In this document: in pieces, positions 36,026 through 44,210 of the stretch | Position numbering within the stretch: position 1 is the stretch's first letter | Layout of the letters: the number at the start of each line of letters is the position of its first letter | Notes under the pieces: generated by a model | What the model saw: only the letters and a program-made list of their open reading frames with translations | What the model was told of the DNA's origin: nothing | Databases searched by the model: none | NCBI RefSeq assembly: GCF_030699305.1 | Contig: NZ_JAUYNB010000010.1 | Coordinates: 186,001-250,000, forward strand | Reading direction: 5' to 3' | Length of the DNA stretch: 64,000 nt | Origin: Novosphingobium sp. | GTDB taxonomy: Bacteria; Pseudomonadota; Alphaproteobacteria; Sphingomonadales; Sphingomonadaceae | Program-made: the position numbers and the translations under genes

Positions 36026-37024
36026 ATGCTGCGCCGCGTGATGATTGCCCTGCTGATAGTGGGACTGACCCCCGGTCTGTGGTGGCAGATGCCGCGTCCG
36101 ACCCCGATTTACGAACAGCGAATCGCCGTGCGCGCGGTGGCGTTTGATCCTGCCGCTGCCCAGCTCGGCCCGCTGCGGCTGACGGGAGTATGGCAGGTCA
36201 CCAGCGCGCATGAATGGTTTGGCGGCTATTCCGCGCTGTTGTCGGTGCGGCCGGGGCGCTTGCTGGCATTTTCCGATCGCGGCCATACGCTGGAGCTTGC
36301 GATCCCCGGCGTTGACGGCGGGCCGCCGCCCCGGATCGGATCGGCCGTAGGCGATCCTGCTGCGCTCAAGGCATCGCGCGACATCGAAGCGGCTACATAT
36401 GATCCGCAAGCCGACGAGATTTTCCTGGCGATGGAGTTCCGCAACGCCATCACCCGCATGACGCCGGATATGCAGGACTGGCACATGGCGTTTCCGCGCC
36501 TGATGCAGGGCTGGTCCGGCAATCAGGGGCCAGAGGCGATGGTGCGTCTGACAGACGGCCGCTTTATCGTGCTGGGCGAGCTGAGCGAGGGCTGGCGCAA
36601 GCCCGATTCGCATCCATCGGTGCTGCTGGCTGGCGATCCGACGCGCGGTGCGCCGGTTGCGGAGCAGGCGTTCACGTTTACCGGCGATTCGGGTTACCGC
36701 CCAACCGAGATGGCGCAATTGCCGGATGGGCGGGTGCTGGTGCTGCAACGCAGGCTGCTATGGCCGTTTCCGCCGCGCTTTGCGGGCAGCATCGTGCTGG
36801 CCGATCCCGCCGATCTGCGTCCCGGCCAGGTCTGGCGCGGGACTGTCCTGACACAGCTGAAGCGGCCCTTGCCGGTCGACAACTTTGAAGGGCTGACGAT
36901 CATCCCCGCAGCGGACGGCAAGGTTCAGGTCTGGTTGATAACCGATGACAACATGGCGGTCACCCAGCGCACGCTGCTGTGGCGGCTTGAGCTTGATCCG
37001 GCAGACCTGCCAGCGCGGCGCTGA
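36026..37024 (+). CDS. Esterase-like phytase family protein
   Basis: A 332-residue protein with one N-terminal membrane/signal segment (MIALLIVGLTPGLWW). The rest is a beta-propeller-like domain of the 'esterase-like activity of phytase' family: LTGVWQVTSAHEWFGGYSALL, LLAFSDRGHTLEL, DIEAATYDP, ALKASR, and DNFEGLTIIP near the C-terminus. Family members are periplasmic or surface-facing; the enzymatic reaction is not settled. ATG 36026 is used because the hydrophobic segment follows at once. Confidence 0.8.
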   Translation: MLRRVMIALLIVGLTPGLWWQMPRPTPIYEQRIAVRAVAFDPAAAQLGPLRLTGVWQVTSAHEWFGGYSALLSVRPGRLLAFSDRGHTLELAIPGVDGGPPPRIGSAVGDPAALKASRDIEAATYDPQADEIFLAMEFRNAITRMTPDMQDWHMAFPRLMQGWSGNQGPEAMVRLTDGRFIVLGELSEGWRKPDSHPSVLLAGDPTRGAPVAEQAFTFTGDSGYRPTEMAQLPDGRVLVLQRRLLWPFPPRFAGSIVLADPADLRPGQVWRGTVLTQLKRPLPVDNFEGLTIIPAADGKVQVWLITDDNMAVTQRTLLWRLELDPADLPARR

Positions 37025-37138
37025 TTCAGCCGTCAATCCGGGATCATGGCGCCGGTCACAGCAAAAGGCGCGCAGCATCGCCGCACGCCTGTTGCATCCT
37101 GTCTGGCACCGGGCGCAGCCGCAGCTGCGCCGCAGCGA

Positions 37139-37423
37139 TCAGGCAGCCTGCTTCTTGAACAGTTCGCGCTTAACCTTCAGCGCGGTGATCGACAGCTTGT
37201 CATCAGCCGTCTTGAGCAGCCAGTTATCCAGCCCGCCGACATGCTCAACCGAGCGCAGCCCGTGGGTCGATACGCGGAACTTGAAGCTGCGATCGAGCGC
37301 TTCGGACATCAGCGTGACGTTCTGCAGGTTGGGCAGGAACACGCGCTTGGTCTTGTTGTTGGCGTGGCTGACGTTGTGGCCTACCTGGCGGCCCTTGCCG
37401 GTCAGTTCGCAAATACGGGACAT
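37139..37423 (-). CDS. rpmB: 50S ribosomal protein L28
   Basis: A 94-residue L28. [27 protein letters not shown] at the start, [31 protein letters not shown] and [13 protein letters not shown] are all standard. ATG 37423; an upstream frame to 37492 is not like the family. An 8-bp hairpin, GGCGCAGC/GCTGCGCC at 37112-37131, lies 8 bases after the stop and may serve as its terminator, though no T-run follows. Confidence 0.97.
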   Translation of the reverse strand: MSRICELTGKGRQVGHNVSHANNKTKRVFLPNLQNVTLMSEALDRSFKFRVSTHGLRSVEHVGGLDNWLLKTADDKLSITALKVKRELFKKQAA

Positions 37424-37535
37424 GGCTAAACTCGCTTCGAATTTCGTTACCGTTGCCGGGTGAAGGCGGGCGCTTAGCGATTCACCCTGCAAAGGTCAAG
37501 TTGCGTGAACGGGATCAGCACGGTAGCGCGGCGGC

Positions 37536-37991
37536 ATGAACACCTGGCCCCTTCCGGAACCGATGGCCCATGCGCTGGAACAGGCCCGTGCCGGGGCTGC
37601 TGCGGGCGAAGTGCCGATTGGCGCCGTGATCGTCAAGGACGGCGTGATCATTGCCGCCGCGCACAACGCCCCGCGCGCCCTGACGGACCCCACTGCACAC
37701 GCGGAAATCCTGGCGATTCGCGCGGCAGCACAGCGCCTGGGGAATGAGCGGCTGGACGGGTGCGAGCTGTGGGTCACGCTGGAGCCGTGCCCGATGTGCG
37801 CCGGGGCGATTGCCCATGCGCGAATCGGGCGGCTCTACTATGCTGCCGCCGATCCCAAGGGCGGCGCGGTGGAACACGGCGCGCGGGTGTTCGAACATGA
37901 CCAGTGCCTGCACCGGCCGGACGTCTACACCGGAATCGGCGAATCGGTTTCGGCGGACCTGCTGCGCGCGTTCTTTCGCGCCCGCCGGTAG
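37536..37991 (+). CDS. tadA: tRNA-specific adenosine deaminase
   Basis: A 151-residue zinc deaminase that makes inosine at the wobble base of tRNA-Arg(ACG). Zinc and catalytic residues are in THAEILAIR (HAE) and TLEPCPMCAGAIAHARI (PCxxC). VPIGAVIVKDG and YYAAADPKGGAVEHG are further family blocks. Length is normal. Divergent from rpmB; an SGNH hydrolase follows 37 bases later. Confidence 0.96.
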   Translation: MNTWPLPEPMAHALEQARAGAAAGEVPIGAVIVKDGVIIAAAHNAPRALTDPTAHAEILAIRAAAQRLGNERLDGCELWVTLEPCPMCAGAIAHARIGRLYYAAADPKGGAVEHGARVFEHDQCLHRPDVYTGIGESVSADLLRAFFRARR

Positions 37992-38028
37992 TTGACGTTC
38001 TGCCTGCGGCGGGAGCAAGGCTGCGGAC

Positions 38029-38814
38029 ATGAACCGCATCACCCCCTTCGCTGCACTGGCTTTCGCGCTGGTCGCCGTCCCGGCTCTGGCCCAGCAGACA
38101 CCGCCGCCGCAGCCGCAGCCGGAACTGGCGATGGTGGACGATCCGTGCCCTGCGAACCGGGACGGGCTGTGGGCGCTGTCCGATTATGTGCTGAAGCATG
38201 ACTGGCCGTGGCTGTGCCGCTACCGCGCGGAAAACGCAGCCTACAGCGCGGCGAATCCGGCCCGCGCGGTGTTCATCGGCGATTCGATCACCGAAGGCTG
38301 GGCGCGGACCGATCCGGCGCTGTTCACCGGCGGCGTGGTCGGGCGCGGGCTGAGCGGGCAGACCAGTCCGCAGATCCTGCTGCGGTTCTGGCAGGACGTG
38401 ATCGCGCTGCACCCGCGCGTGGTGCACATCATGATCGGCACCAACGATATTGCCGGCAATACCGGGCCGACCTCGGTCGCCGCCTATCAGGCCAATATCC
38501 GCGCGATGGTGGATCTCGCCCGCGTCAACGGGGTGCGGGTGGTGCTGGGCAGCATTCCCCCGGCCCGGCGGATGGACTGGCGCCCCGGCCTTGAGCCGGC
38601 GCCGCGGATTGCGCAGCTCAACCGCTGGCTGCGTGAGTTCGCGGACGCGCAGGGACTGGTCTATGCCGATTACCATAGCGCGCTGGCGACGCCTGACGGC
38701 GCTTTGCGGCCCGATCTTGGCAAGGACGGGGTTCATCCCGGAGCGCCCGGCTATGCCCTGATGCGCCCGATTGCCGAACGCGCTCTGGCCGAAGCCGAAG
38801 CAGCTTACCCTTAA
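38029..38814 (+). CDS. SGNH/GDSL-family hydrolase
   Basis: A 261-residue secreted hydrolase. The signal peptide ends PALAQ and a Pro/Gln-rich linker follows. The catalytic blocks are FIGDSITEGW (Ser in block I, about residue 83), GRGLSGQTSPQ (block II Gly), MIGTNDIAGN (block III Asn) and GKDGVHPGAPGY (block V Asp/His). Members hydrolyse acetylated sugars or short esters. The stop overlaps that of the convergent GST gene within the palindrome TTAA. Confidence 0.9.
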   Translation: MNRITPFAALAFALVAVPALAQQTPPPQPQPELAMVDDPCPANRDGLWALSDYVLKHDWPWLCRYRAENAAYSAANPARAVFIGDSITEGWARTDPALFTGGVVGRGLSGQTSPQILLRFWQDVIALHPRVVHIMIGTNDIAGNTGPTSVAAYQANIRAMVDLARVNGVRVVLGSIPPARRMDWRPGLEPAPRIAQLNRWLREFADAQGLVYADYHSALATPDGALRPDLGKDGVHPGAPGYALMRPIAERALAEAEAAYP

Positions 38815-39461
38815 CCCAGCGGGTTGGTTTCACCCGGCTGCGATCCTTGCGCGGCCTTGGCGCGCTGGAACGCGGGGCGCTGGCTCAGCCGGTCAAGATA
38901 GGCGGCCATGCCGGGAGTGACCTGCGCTTCCAGTCCGATCGATTGCGCCAGCATCACTGCATAGCCGACCGAGATGTCCGCCATCGTGAACCGCCCGGCA
39001 GCGGCGTAATCCCCGTCCAGCATCGTTTCGGCATTGCGCAGCCGCGATCCGAACCACTGGGCGTAATCCTCTGCCGCCTGCGCCACGCGCCGCTCCGGCG
39101 GCTCCAGCTGGGTATAGCGCAAGTGGATCGTCTGCGGGAACGTCAGCGTCGCCTCGCCCATGTGCAGGAAGTTGAGGTAAGCGGCATAGCCTGACTCATC
39201 CGGGGCGACCGCCAGATCGCTCGGCCCGAACCGGGTGGCCAGGAAATGCGGGATCGCCGCGCTTTCGGTCATCAGCTGGCCATCGACGATCAGCGCCGGG
39301 ACCGTGCCCAGCGGGTTCACATCGCGGTAGCCCTCGACGAACACGCGCGGGGGAAAGCGCATCAGTTCGAGGGCATAGGGCAATTCCAGCTCTTCCAGCG
39401 CCCACAAGGCCCGGAACGAGCGGGCATCGCGGCAGTGATAGAGCTGGATTTGCCCCGTCAC
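38811..39461 (-). CDS. Glutathione S-transferase family protein
   Basis: A 216-residue GST. The N-terminal thioredoxin-like domain shows LYHCRDARSFRALWALEEL (with the active-site Ser/Arg region), NPLGTVPALIVDG (cis-Pro) and LMTESAAIPHFL. The C-terminal helical domain includes GRFTMADISVGYAVML. Start GTG 39461 overlaps the TGA of the upstream YqaA gene, so the two are coupled. The thioether substrate is unknown. Confidence 0.9.
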   Translation of the reverse strand: MTGQIQLYHCRDARSFRALWALEELELPYALELMRFPPRVFVEGYRDVNPLGTVPALIVDGQLMTESAAIPHFLATRFGPSDLAVAPDESGYAAYLNFLHMGEATLTFPQTIHLRYTQLEPPERRVAQAAEDYAQWFGSRLRNAETMLDGDYAAAGRFTMADISVGYAVMLAQSIGLEAQVTPGMAAYLDRLSQRPAFQRAKAAQGSQPGETNPLG

Positions 39462-40099
39462 TTGCCGATGTCCGCCATGGTGGCCAGCTCGCACTTCTCG
39501 TTGCTCTGCTTGGCATCGCCGCCGACAAGCGCCAGCGCGATGAACCCGGCAACGATCAGCACGCCGAACAGCGCGGTCAGCAGGCCCAGGTACTTGTCGA
39601 TGAACGCCTTGATCGGCGTACCGAACAGCCGGAACAGGATGCCTACGCCCAGGAAGATCGTGGCGCGCCCGGCAATGCTCGCCAGGATGAACGGCACCAG
39701 CGCCATTTCGATGAACCCGGCGGTGATCGTCAGCAGCTTGAACGGGATCGGGGTGGTCCCGGCGATGATGATCACCTCGACGTCATATTCGCGCAAGTAG
39801 CACGCCGCCTTGGGGAAAGCCTCGGCCAGACCCAGGCCGGACAGGATCACCGCGCCAACCGCTTCATAGAGGAAATAGCCCAGCGCATAGCCGAACAACC
39901 CGCCGATCACCGAAGCAGCCGTGGCAATCAGGCCAAAGCGCACGGCCTTTTTCGGTTCGGCCAGACACATCAGGCCGAGCAGCGGGTGCGGCGGGATCGG
40001 AAAAAAGAACGCTTCGATGAAGCAGAAGAACGCCAGCCAGCGTTCGGCGTGGCGGTGGGCGGCCTTGGCCATGGTCCAATCGTAAAGGCTGCGCAGCAT
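39458..40099 (-). CDS. YqaA-like membrane protein (VTT domain)
   Basis: A 213-residue inner-membrane protein of the DedA/VTT superfamily, YqaA group. FFCFIEAFFFPIPPHPLLGLM at about residues 24-44 has the FPIPP helical hairpin typical of the group, GLFGYALGYFLY follows, and TTPIPFKLLTITAG has the conserved Pro. About five hydrophobic segments. DedA-family proteins affect lipid carrier recycling; YqaA itself is uncharacterised. It is divergent from the GTA cluster and coupled to the GST downstream. Confidence 0.85.
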   Translation of the reverse strand: MLRSLYDWTMAKAAHRHAERWLAFFCFIEAFFFPIPPHPLLGLMCLAEPKKAVRFGLIATAASVIGGLFGYALGYFLYEAVGAVILSGLGLAEAFPKAACYLREYDVEVIIIAGTTPIPFKLLTITAGFIEMALVPFILASIAGRATIFLGVGILFRLFGTPIKAFIDKYLGLLTALFGVLIVAGFIALALVGGDAKQSNEKCELATMADIGK

Positions 40100-40197
40100 G
40101 AATGCTCCCTTGAGCGTAGCGATAGTGGCGCTTGCTTATAGAGCGTGCCGCACGGCGACAAGCGCACTTGCGGAATAACCAAATGGGTTAAATACGC

Positions 40198-40226
40198 TTG
40201 ACATCGTCACGCTATTTCGGTACATA
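40198..40226 (+). promoter_or_regulatory. Near-consensus sigma-70 promoter of the GTA-like cluster
   Basis: TTGACA (40198-40203), a 17-base spacer, then TACATA (40221-40226). It points at the GTA cluster with a predicted leader of about 73 bases to ATG 40306. A perfect -35 with optimal spacing is unusual for this window. Confidence 0.7.
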
Positions 40227-40305
40227 TCAGGAACATCGCGACAGACCGATTCGGCCGGGCAGGCCGCATCGCTCCATCCGCTTCCAGCCAGCAGGAACCC
40301 TCAGC

Positions 40306-40854
40306 ATGACCAAGGCGATTTCTCCGCCCGGCGTCCCCGTGCCGGTCCGGACCCCGCGTTCGCGTGGGCGGCGGATCAAGCTGGCCCCCGCCTTGCGCGC
40401 CGCCGCAGGCGAAACGTCGCTGAACAAGCACTGGCGGACCTATTTCCTGGCCGCGCTGGTCGAAACGTCGTGCGTCAAGGCGTCGGCGGCGGTTGCCGGA
40501 ATATCCCCGACTCGGGCCTATCGCGCCCGGCGCGAGGATCCGGCCTTTGCCGCACAGTGGCGCACCGTGCTGGCGGAAGGGTATGAGAACCTGGAGCTGG
40601 AACTGCTCGCCTATCTGCGCAATCCCGATCCGGCGCGGAAGCTGGACGTTGCCAATGCGCTGCGGCTGCTCGCCCACCACCGCACCGCGAAGGCCGAACA
40701 GCGCGCGCCGACGGATGACCGCAGCGAACAGGAAGTGCTCGATTCGATCGACGCCATGATCGACCAGATGCGCGAACGCGCCGCCGCCAACGCGGCCTTG
40801 CTGGCCGAACCGGACGGTGACCACGGCGGGGAGGGCGAACTTGGCGCGGATTGA
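40306..40854 (+). CDS. GTA gp1-like small terminase / HTH protein
   Basis: A 182-residue protein opening the GTA cluster. After a basic N-terminus (RTPRSRGRRIKL) comes a helix-turn-helix of the phage TerS type: FLAALVETSCVKASAAVAGISPTRAYRARREDPAFAAQW at about residues 48-86. The C-terminal half is a long charged helix (DRSEQEVLDSIDAMIDQMRERAAANAALL) suited to oligomer formation. It lies directly before the terminase ATPase and overlaps its start region. Role: DNA recognition for packaging; in GTAs this gives near-random host DNA packaging. Confidence 0.8.
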   Translation: MTKAISPPGVPVPVRTPRSRGRRIKLAPALRAAAGETSLNKHWRTYFLAALVETSCVKASAAVAGISPTRAYRARREDPAFAAQWRTVLAEGYENLELELLAYLRNPDPARKLDVANALRLLAHHRTAKAEQRAPTDDRSEQEVLDSIDAMIDQMRERAAANAALLAEPDGDHGGEGELGAD

Positions 40855-42163
40855 CCGCGGGGCCTATCTCGCCGGTCTCGATCCGCCCGAACGCCGCGCC
40901 GCACTTGTCCGCCTGCCCGACCGTGAGCGCCAGGCGCTGCGCACGCATTGGCATTTGTGGGCGCACGATGGCCAGATTGCCCCGCCGGGGGACTGGCTGG
41001 GCTGGCTGATCATGGCCGGACGCGGGTTCGGCAAGACCCGCGCCGGGGCCGAATGGGTTCGCTTGGTGGCGCGCGACGATCCGGAGGCGCGGATCGCGCT
41101 GGTCGGCGCTTCGCTGGTCGAGGCCCGCAGCGTGATGGTCGAAGGCGAAAGCGGGCTGCTGGCGATCGCGCCGCGGGGCGATCGCCCCCGGTTCGAACCG
41201 TCGAAGCGCCTGCTGACCTGGTCGAACGGGGCGCAGGCGACGCTCTATTCCGCCGGGGAGCCGGAAAGCTTGCGCGGCCCCCAGCACAGCCACGCCTGGT
41301 GCGATGAAATCGCCAAGTGGGGCGGCCCGGCGGGGCAGGCCGAGATGGCGTGGGATAACCTGCTGCTCGGCCTGCGGCTGGGATCGCGCCCGCAAGTCGC
41401 AGCCACGACCACCCCGCGCGCGGTGCCGCTGCTGCAGCGCCTGCTGAAGCATCCGGATGTCGTGGTGACGCGCGGCTCCACGTTCGACAACCAGTCCAAC
41501 CTGCCGACCCGCTTCATCCGCGCGGTGCGCCGGGAATACGGCAAGTCGCGGTTGGGGCGGCAGGAACTGGACGGCAAACTGATCCTCGACCTGCCCGGCG
41601 CACTGTGGACCCGCGCCGGACTGGAAGCCGCCCGCGAGGCTGCGCCGTCAGCGCCGCCGGTACGGATCGTGATCGGGGTGGACCCGCCCGCTTCGGCGGC
41701 GGGCGACGCCTGCGGGATCGTGGTCTGCGCGCTGGGCGAAGATGGCGTGGGGCGCGTGCTGGCCGATGCCACCGTGGCGAAAGCCAGCCCGGAACGCTGG
41801 GCGCGGGCGGTCGCACAGGCAGCCCATGCCTGGCAGGCCGACCGCGTGGTCGCCGAAGCCAATCAGGGCGGGGCGATGGTGGAAAGCGTGCTGCGCGCCG
41901 CCGACATCGCCCTGCCGCTGCGGCTGGTCCACGCCAGCACCGGCAAGGCCGCCCGCGCCGAACCGGTCGCCGCGCTTTATGAAGCGGGGCGGGTCCGCCA
42001 CGTCGGCCAGTTCCCGCAGCTGGAAGACGAGCTGTGCGGGCTGATCGCGGGCGGCCGCTACGAAGGCCCCGGCCGCTCCCCCGACCGCGCCGACGCGCTG
42101 GTCTGGGCCATGACCGAACTGCTGCTGGGCAAACGCGGCCAGCCGCGCGTGTGGCTCGGCTGA
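40817..42163 (+). CDS. GTA terminase large subunit (DNA packaging ATPase, gp2)
   Basis: A 448-residue packaging motor. The ATPase domain has Walker A MAGRGFGKTRAG (about residues 59-70), LVGASLVEARSVMVEG, Walker B-like HAWCDEIAKWG (with catalytic Glu), and the coupling motif AATTTPRAVP. The C-terminal RNase H-like nuclease shows VIGVDPPASAAGDACGIVV, EANQGGAMVESVL and DRADALVWAM. The start may be GTG 40817 or TTG 40841, the latter with GGGGAGGG upstream. It overlaps the TerS-like gene. Length matches Rhodobacter GTA gp2. Confidence 0.92.
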   Translation: MTTAGRANLARIDRGAYLAGLDPPERRAALVRLPDRERQALRTHWHLWAHDGQIAPPGDWLGWLIMAGRGFGKTRAGAEWVRLVARDDPEARIALVGASLVEARSVMVEGESGLLAIAPRGDRPRFEPSKRLLTWSNGAQATLYSAGEPESLRGPQHSHAWCDEIAKWGGPAGQAEMAWDNLLLGLRLGSRPQVAATTTPRAVPLLQRLLKHPDVVVTRGSTFDNQSNLPTRFIRAVRREYGKSRLGRQELDGKLILDLPGALWTRAGLEAAREAAPSAPPVRIVIGVDPPASAAGDACGIVVCALGEDGVGRVLADATVAKASPERWARAVAQAAHAWQADRVVAEANQGGAMVESVLRAADIALPLRLVHASTGKAARAEPVAALYEAGRVRHVGQFPQLEDELCGLIAGGRYEGPGRSPDRADALVWAMTELLLGKRGQPRVWLG

Positions 42164-42230
42164 AGTCACCGAATACGCCATCCACCAAACCCCCGCCACA
42201 CGCGGTCGGGGTGTTGTCGAAAGGCCTCTC

Positions 42231-43373
42231 ATGTCGTTCTTCCAAAGCCTTGCCGCTGCCTTCAAGGGCGGGGCGCAGAGCCGTGTGCCTTTGGCGCGCA
42301 ACTTTTCCTCGCCGTGGTTCTTTGCCGAAGGTTCGGCGCGGGGACCGTTCGAATACACCGGAGCGGTGCGCCGGGCCTATCTCGACAATCCGGTGGCGCA
42401 GCGCGCGGTGCGACTGGTGGCCGAGGGGATCGGCGGCGCGCCGCTGACGCCTACCGATCCGGCGCTGGCCGGGCTGGTCCGCGCGACCAGTGCCGGGCAA
42501 TCGCTGCTCGAAACGCTGGCCAGCCAGTTGCTGCTGCACGGCAATGCCTATGTCCAGGTGGTCAAGGATGCCGCCGGACGTCCGGTCGAGCTGTTCGCGC
42601 TGCGGCCCGAACGGATCAGCGTGATCGCCGGGGCGGATGGTTGGCCCATGGCCTATGGCTACAAGGTCGGCGACCGGTCGCTGACGATCCCGGTGCTGGA
42701 CGAGGACGCCTCGCCCAACCTGATCCACGTGCGGCACTTTAACCCGGCGGACGATCATTACGGCGCGGGCTGCCTCTCGGCGGCGGATCAGGCGGTGGCG
42801 ACCCACAACGCCGCGGCGGAATGGAACCGCACCCTGCTGGAAAACGCGGCGCGGCCGTCGGGCGCGCTGGTCTATGATCCGGGCGACGGGGCGGGGCTGA
42901 CCGCCGACCAGTTCGACCGGTTGAAGGCGGAACTGGCGCGAGCCTATTCGGGCCTGACCAATGCCGGGCGGCCGATGCTGCTGGAAGGCGGGCTGAAATG
43001 GCAGTCGCTCAGCCTGTCGCCCGCCGACATGGACTTTGCCGCCCTGAAAAGCGCTGCCGCGCGCGATATCGCGCTGGCGTTCGGGGTGCCGCCGATGCTG
43101 CTGGGCCTGCCGGGCGATGCCACCTACGCCAACTACCGCGAGGCGAACCGCGCACTGTGGCGGCTGACGCTGCTGCCGCTGGCGGGCAAGCTGCTCGGCG
43201 CGCTGGCCGAAGGGTTGCAGGTCTGGTTTCCCGATGCCGCGCTGGCGATCGACCTCGATCAGGTGCCCGCGCTGGCCGAGGACCGCGAGCGGCTCTGGGC
43301 GCAAGTCAGCGCGGCCGATTTCCTCAGCGACGCGGAAAAGCGCGCGCTGCTTGGCCTTCCCCCTGCGGAGTAA
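42231..43373 (+). CDS. GTA portal protein (gp3)
   Basis: A 380-residue HK97-type phage portal protein that forms the dodecameric ring at one capsid vertex. FFAEGSARGPFEYTGAVRRAYLDNPVAQRAVRLVAEGI is the N-terminal block; LLLHGNAYVQVVKDAAGRPVELFALRPERISV and NLIHVRHFNPADDHYGAG follow; AFGVPPMLLGLPGDATYANYREANRALWRLTLLPL is the C-terminal signature. The 67 bases before it hold no gene. Confidence 0.93.
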   Translation: MSFFQSLAAAFKGGAQSRVPLARNFSSPWFFAEGSARGPFEYTGAVRRAYLDNPVAQRAVRLVAEGIGGAPLTPTDPALAGLVRATSAGQSLLETLASQLLLHGNAYVQVVKDAAGRPVELFALRPERISVIAGADGWPMAYGYKVGDRSLTIPVLDEDASPNLIHVRHFNPADDHYGAGCLSAADQAVATHNAAAEWNRTLLENAARPSGALVYDPGDGAGLTADQFDRLKAELARAYSGLTNAGRPMLLEGGLKWQSLSLSPADMDFAALKSAAARDIALAFGVPPMLLGLPGDATYANYREANRALWRLTLLPLAGKLLGALAEGLQVWFPDAALAIDLDQVPALAEDRERLWAQVSAADFLSDAEKRALLGLPPAE

Positions 43374-43379
43374 CCCCGG

Positions 43380-43688
43380 ATGAACCGTGAAGACATGCTT
43401 GCCCGCCTGCTTGCGCAGGCGGCGGACGAAGGCGCTGACCTGGTCACCTTGCGCGCCGTGGTGGAAGAAGCCAGCGAACTGGGCGCGAACCGCGTGCTGG
43501 CCCGCATGGGGCTGGATGATCCCGCCGCGCATACCGATCTGTCGGAACTGCGCGAACTGCTTCAGGCGTGGCGCGATGCGAAGGCCAGCGCGTGGCAGGC
43601 GGCGATCGGCTGGGCGGTGCGGGGCGTGCTGGCGCTGCTGCTGATGAGCATCGCCTGGCGGCTGGGCGTGGTGGAGCTGCTGAAGTGA
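43380..43688 (+). CDS. DUF6127-family GTA-associated protein
   Basis: A 102-residue protein lying between portal and protease. MLARLLAQAADEGADLVTLRAVVEEASELGANRVLARMGL, then LRELLQAWRDAK and a C-terminal membrane helix (VRGVLALLLMSIAWRLGVVELL, about residues 78-101). The layout matches the DUF6127 proteins found inside sphingomonad and related GTA clusters. The role is unknown; a membrane-anchored assembly factor is possible. It starts 6 bases after the portal stop and overlaps the protease (GTGA). Confidence 0.82.
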   Translation: MNREDMLARLLAQAADEGADLVTLRAVVEEASELGANRVLARMGLDDPAAHTDLSELRELLQAWRDAKASAWQAAIGWAVRGVLALLLMSIAWRLGVVELLK

Positions 43689-44095
43689 CGCCCCCTGCAA
43701 CAACCCTGCGGTTTGCAGGCTACGCGGCCTTGTTCGATCAGCGCGATGCCGGACGCGACACCATCTTGCACGGCGCCTTTGCCCGCACGCTGAAGGCGCG
43801 CGCCGAACCGCTGCCGCTGTTCTGGCAGCACCGCCCGGACCAGCGGATCGGCTGGATCGAGCAGGTGATGGAGGATGCGCGCGGGCTGCGCGTGATCGCC
43901 ACCATCGACAACCCGGCTGGCGGCGCGGCGGCGGCGCTGAAGCGCGGCGCGGTCACCGGCCTGTCGTTCGGCTACCGCGCCCGCGCCTTCACGCGCAGCG
44001 CGGCGGGACGTGATCTGCAGGACATCGACCTGTTCGAAGTCAGCCTGGTTACCCACCCGATGCAGCACGGCGCGCGGGTTCATCTGATTGCCTGA
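43685..44095 (+). CDS. GTA prohead protease (HK97 family, gp4)
   Basis: A 136-residue protease, short but complete for this family, which trims the capsid protein during maturation. FAGYAALFDQRDAGRDTILHGAFA is the N-terminal strand region; PLFWQHRPDQRIGWIE contains the catalytic His; RGAVTGLSFGYRARAF contains the catalytic Ser (GLSFGY); DLFEVSLVTHPM closes the domain. GTG 43685 overlaps the preceding stop. Confidence 0.9.
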   Translation: MTPPATTLRFAGYAALFDQRDAGRDTILHGAFARTLKARAEPLPLFWQHRPDQRIGWIEQVMEDARGLRVIATIDNPAGGAAAALKRGAVTGLSFGYRARAFTRSAAGRDLQDIDLFEVSLVTHPMQHGARVHLIA

Positions 44096-44136
44096 CGCCG
44101 GGGCGCTGCCCCGCACCCAGCAGGCCCTCCCCCTGA

Positions 44137-44158
44137 CCCCTCCCGCAGGCGGGAGGGG
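44137..44158. repeat. Perfect 10-bp hairpin between protease and capsid genes
   Basis: CCCCTCCCGC-AG-GCGGGAGGGG, in the 115-base gap before the capsid gene. No T-run follows, so an RNA processing or stability element is more likely than a terminator. Similar CCCTCCCGC/GCGGGAGGG hairpins are scattered in sphingomonad intergenic DNA, so it may simply be such a repeat. Confidence 0.65.
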
Positions 44159-44210
44159 AAATCCCGGTGTTCCGGCCTTCGGCGGAACGATTCACAAGAA
44201 AGGCTACCCC

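Noticed and set aside
37112..37131. A certain terminator for rpmB
   Set aside because: The 8-bp stem is perfect but no T-run follows on the minus strand, so it is only mentioned under rpmB.
40188..40202. CtrA box over the GTA promoter (TTAA-N7-TGAC)
   Set aside because: Two mismatches in the second half-site; the same bases are better explained as the -35 box.
41514..43703. A 729-codon minus-strand frame opposite terminase and portal
   Set aside because: The plus-strand genes have clear packaging and portal motifs; the reverse is compositional noise.
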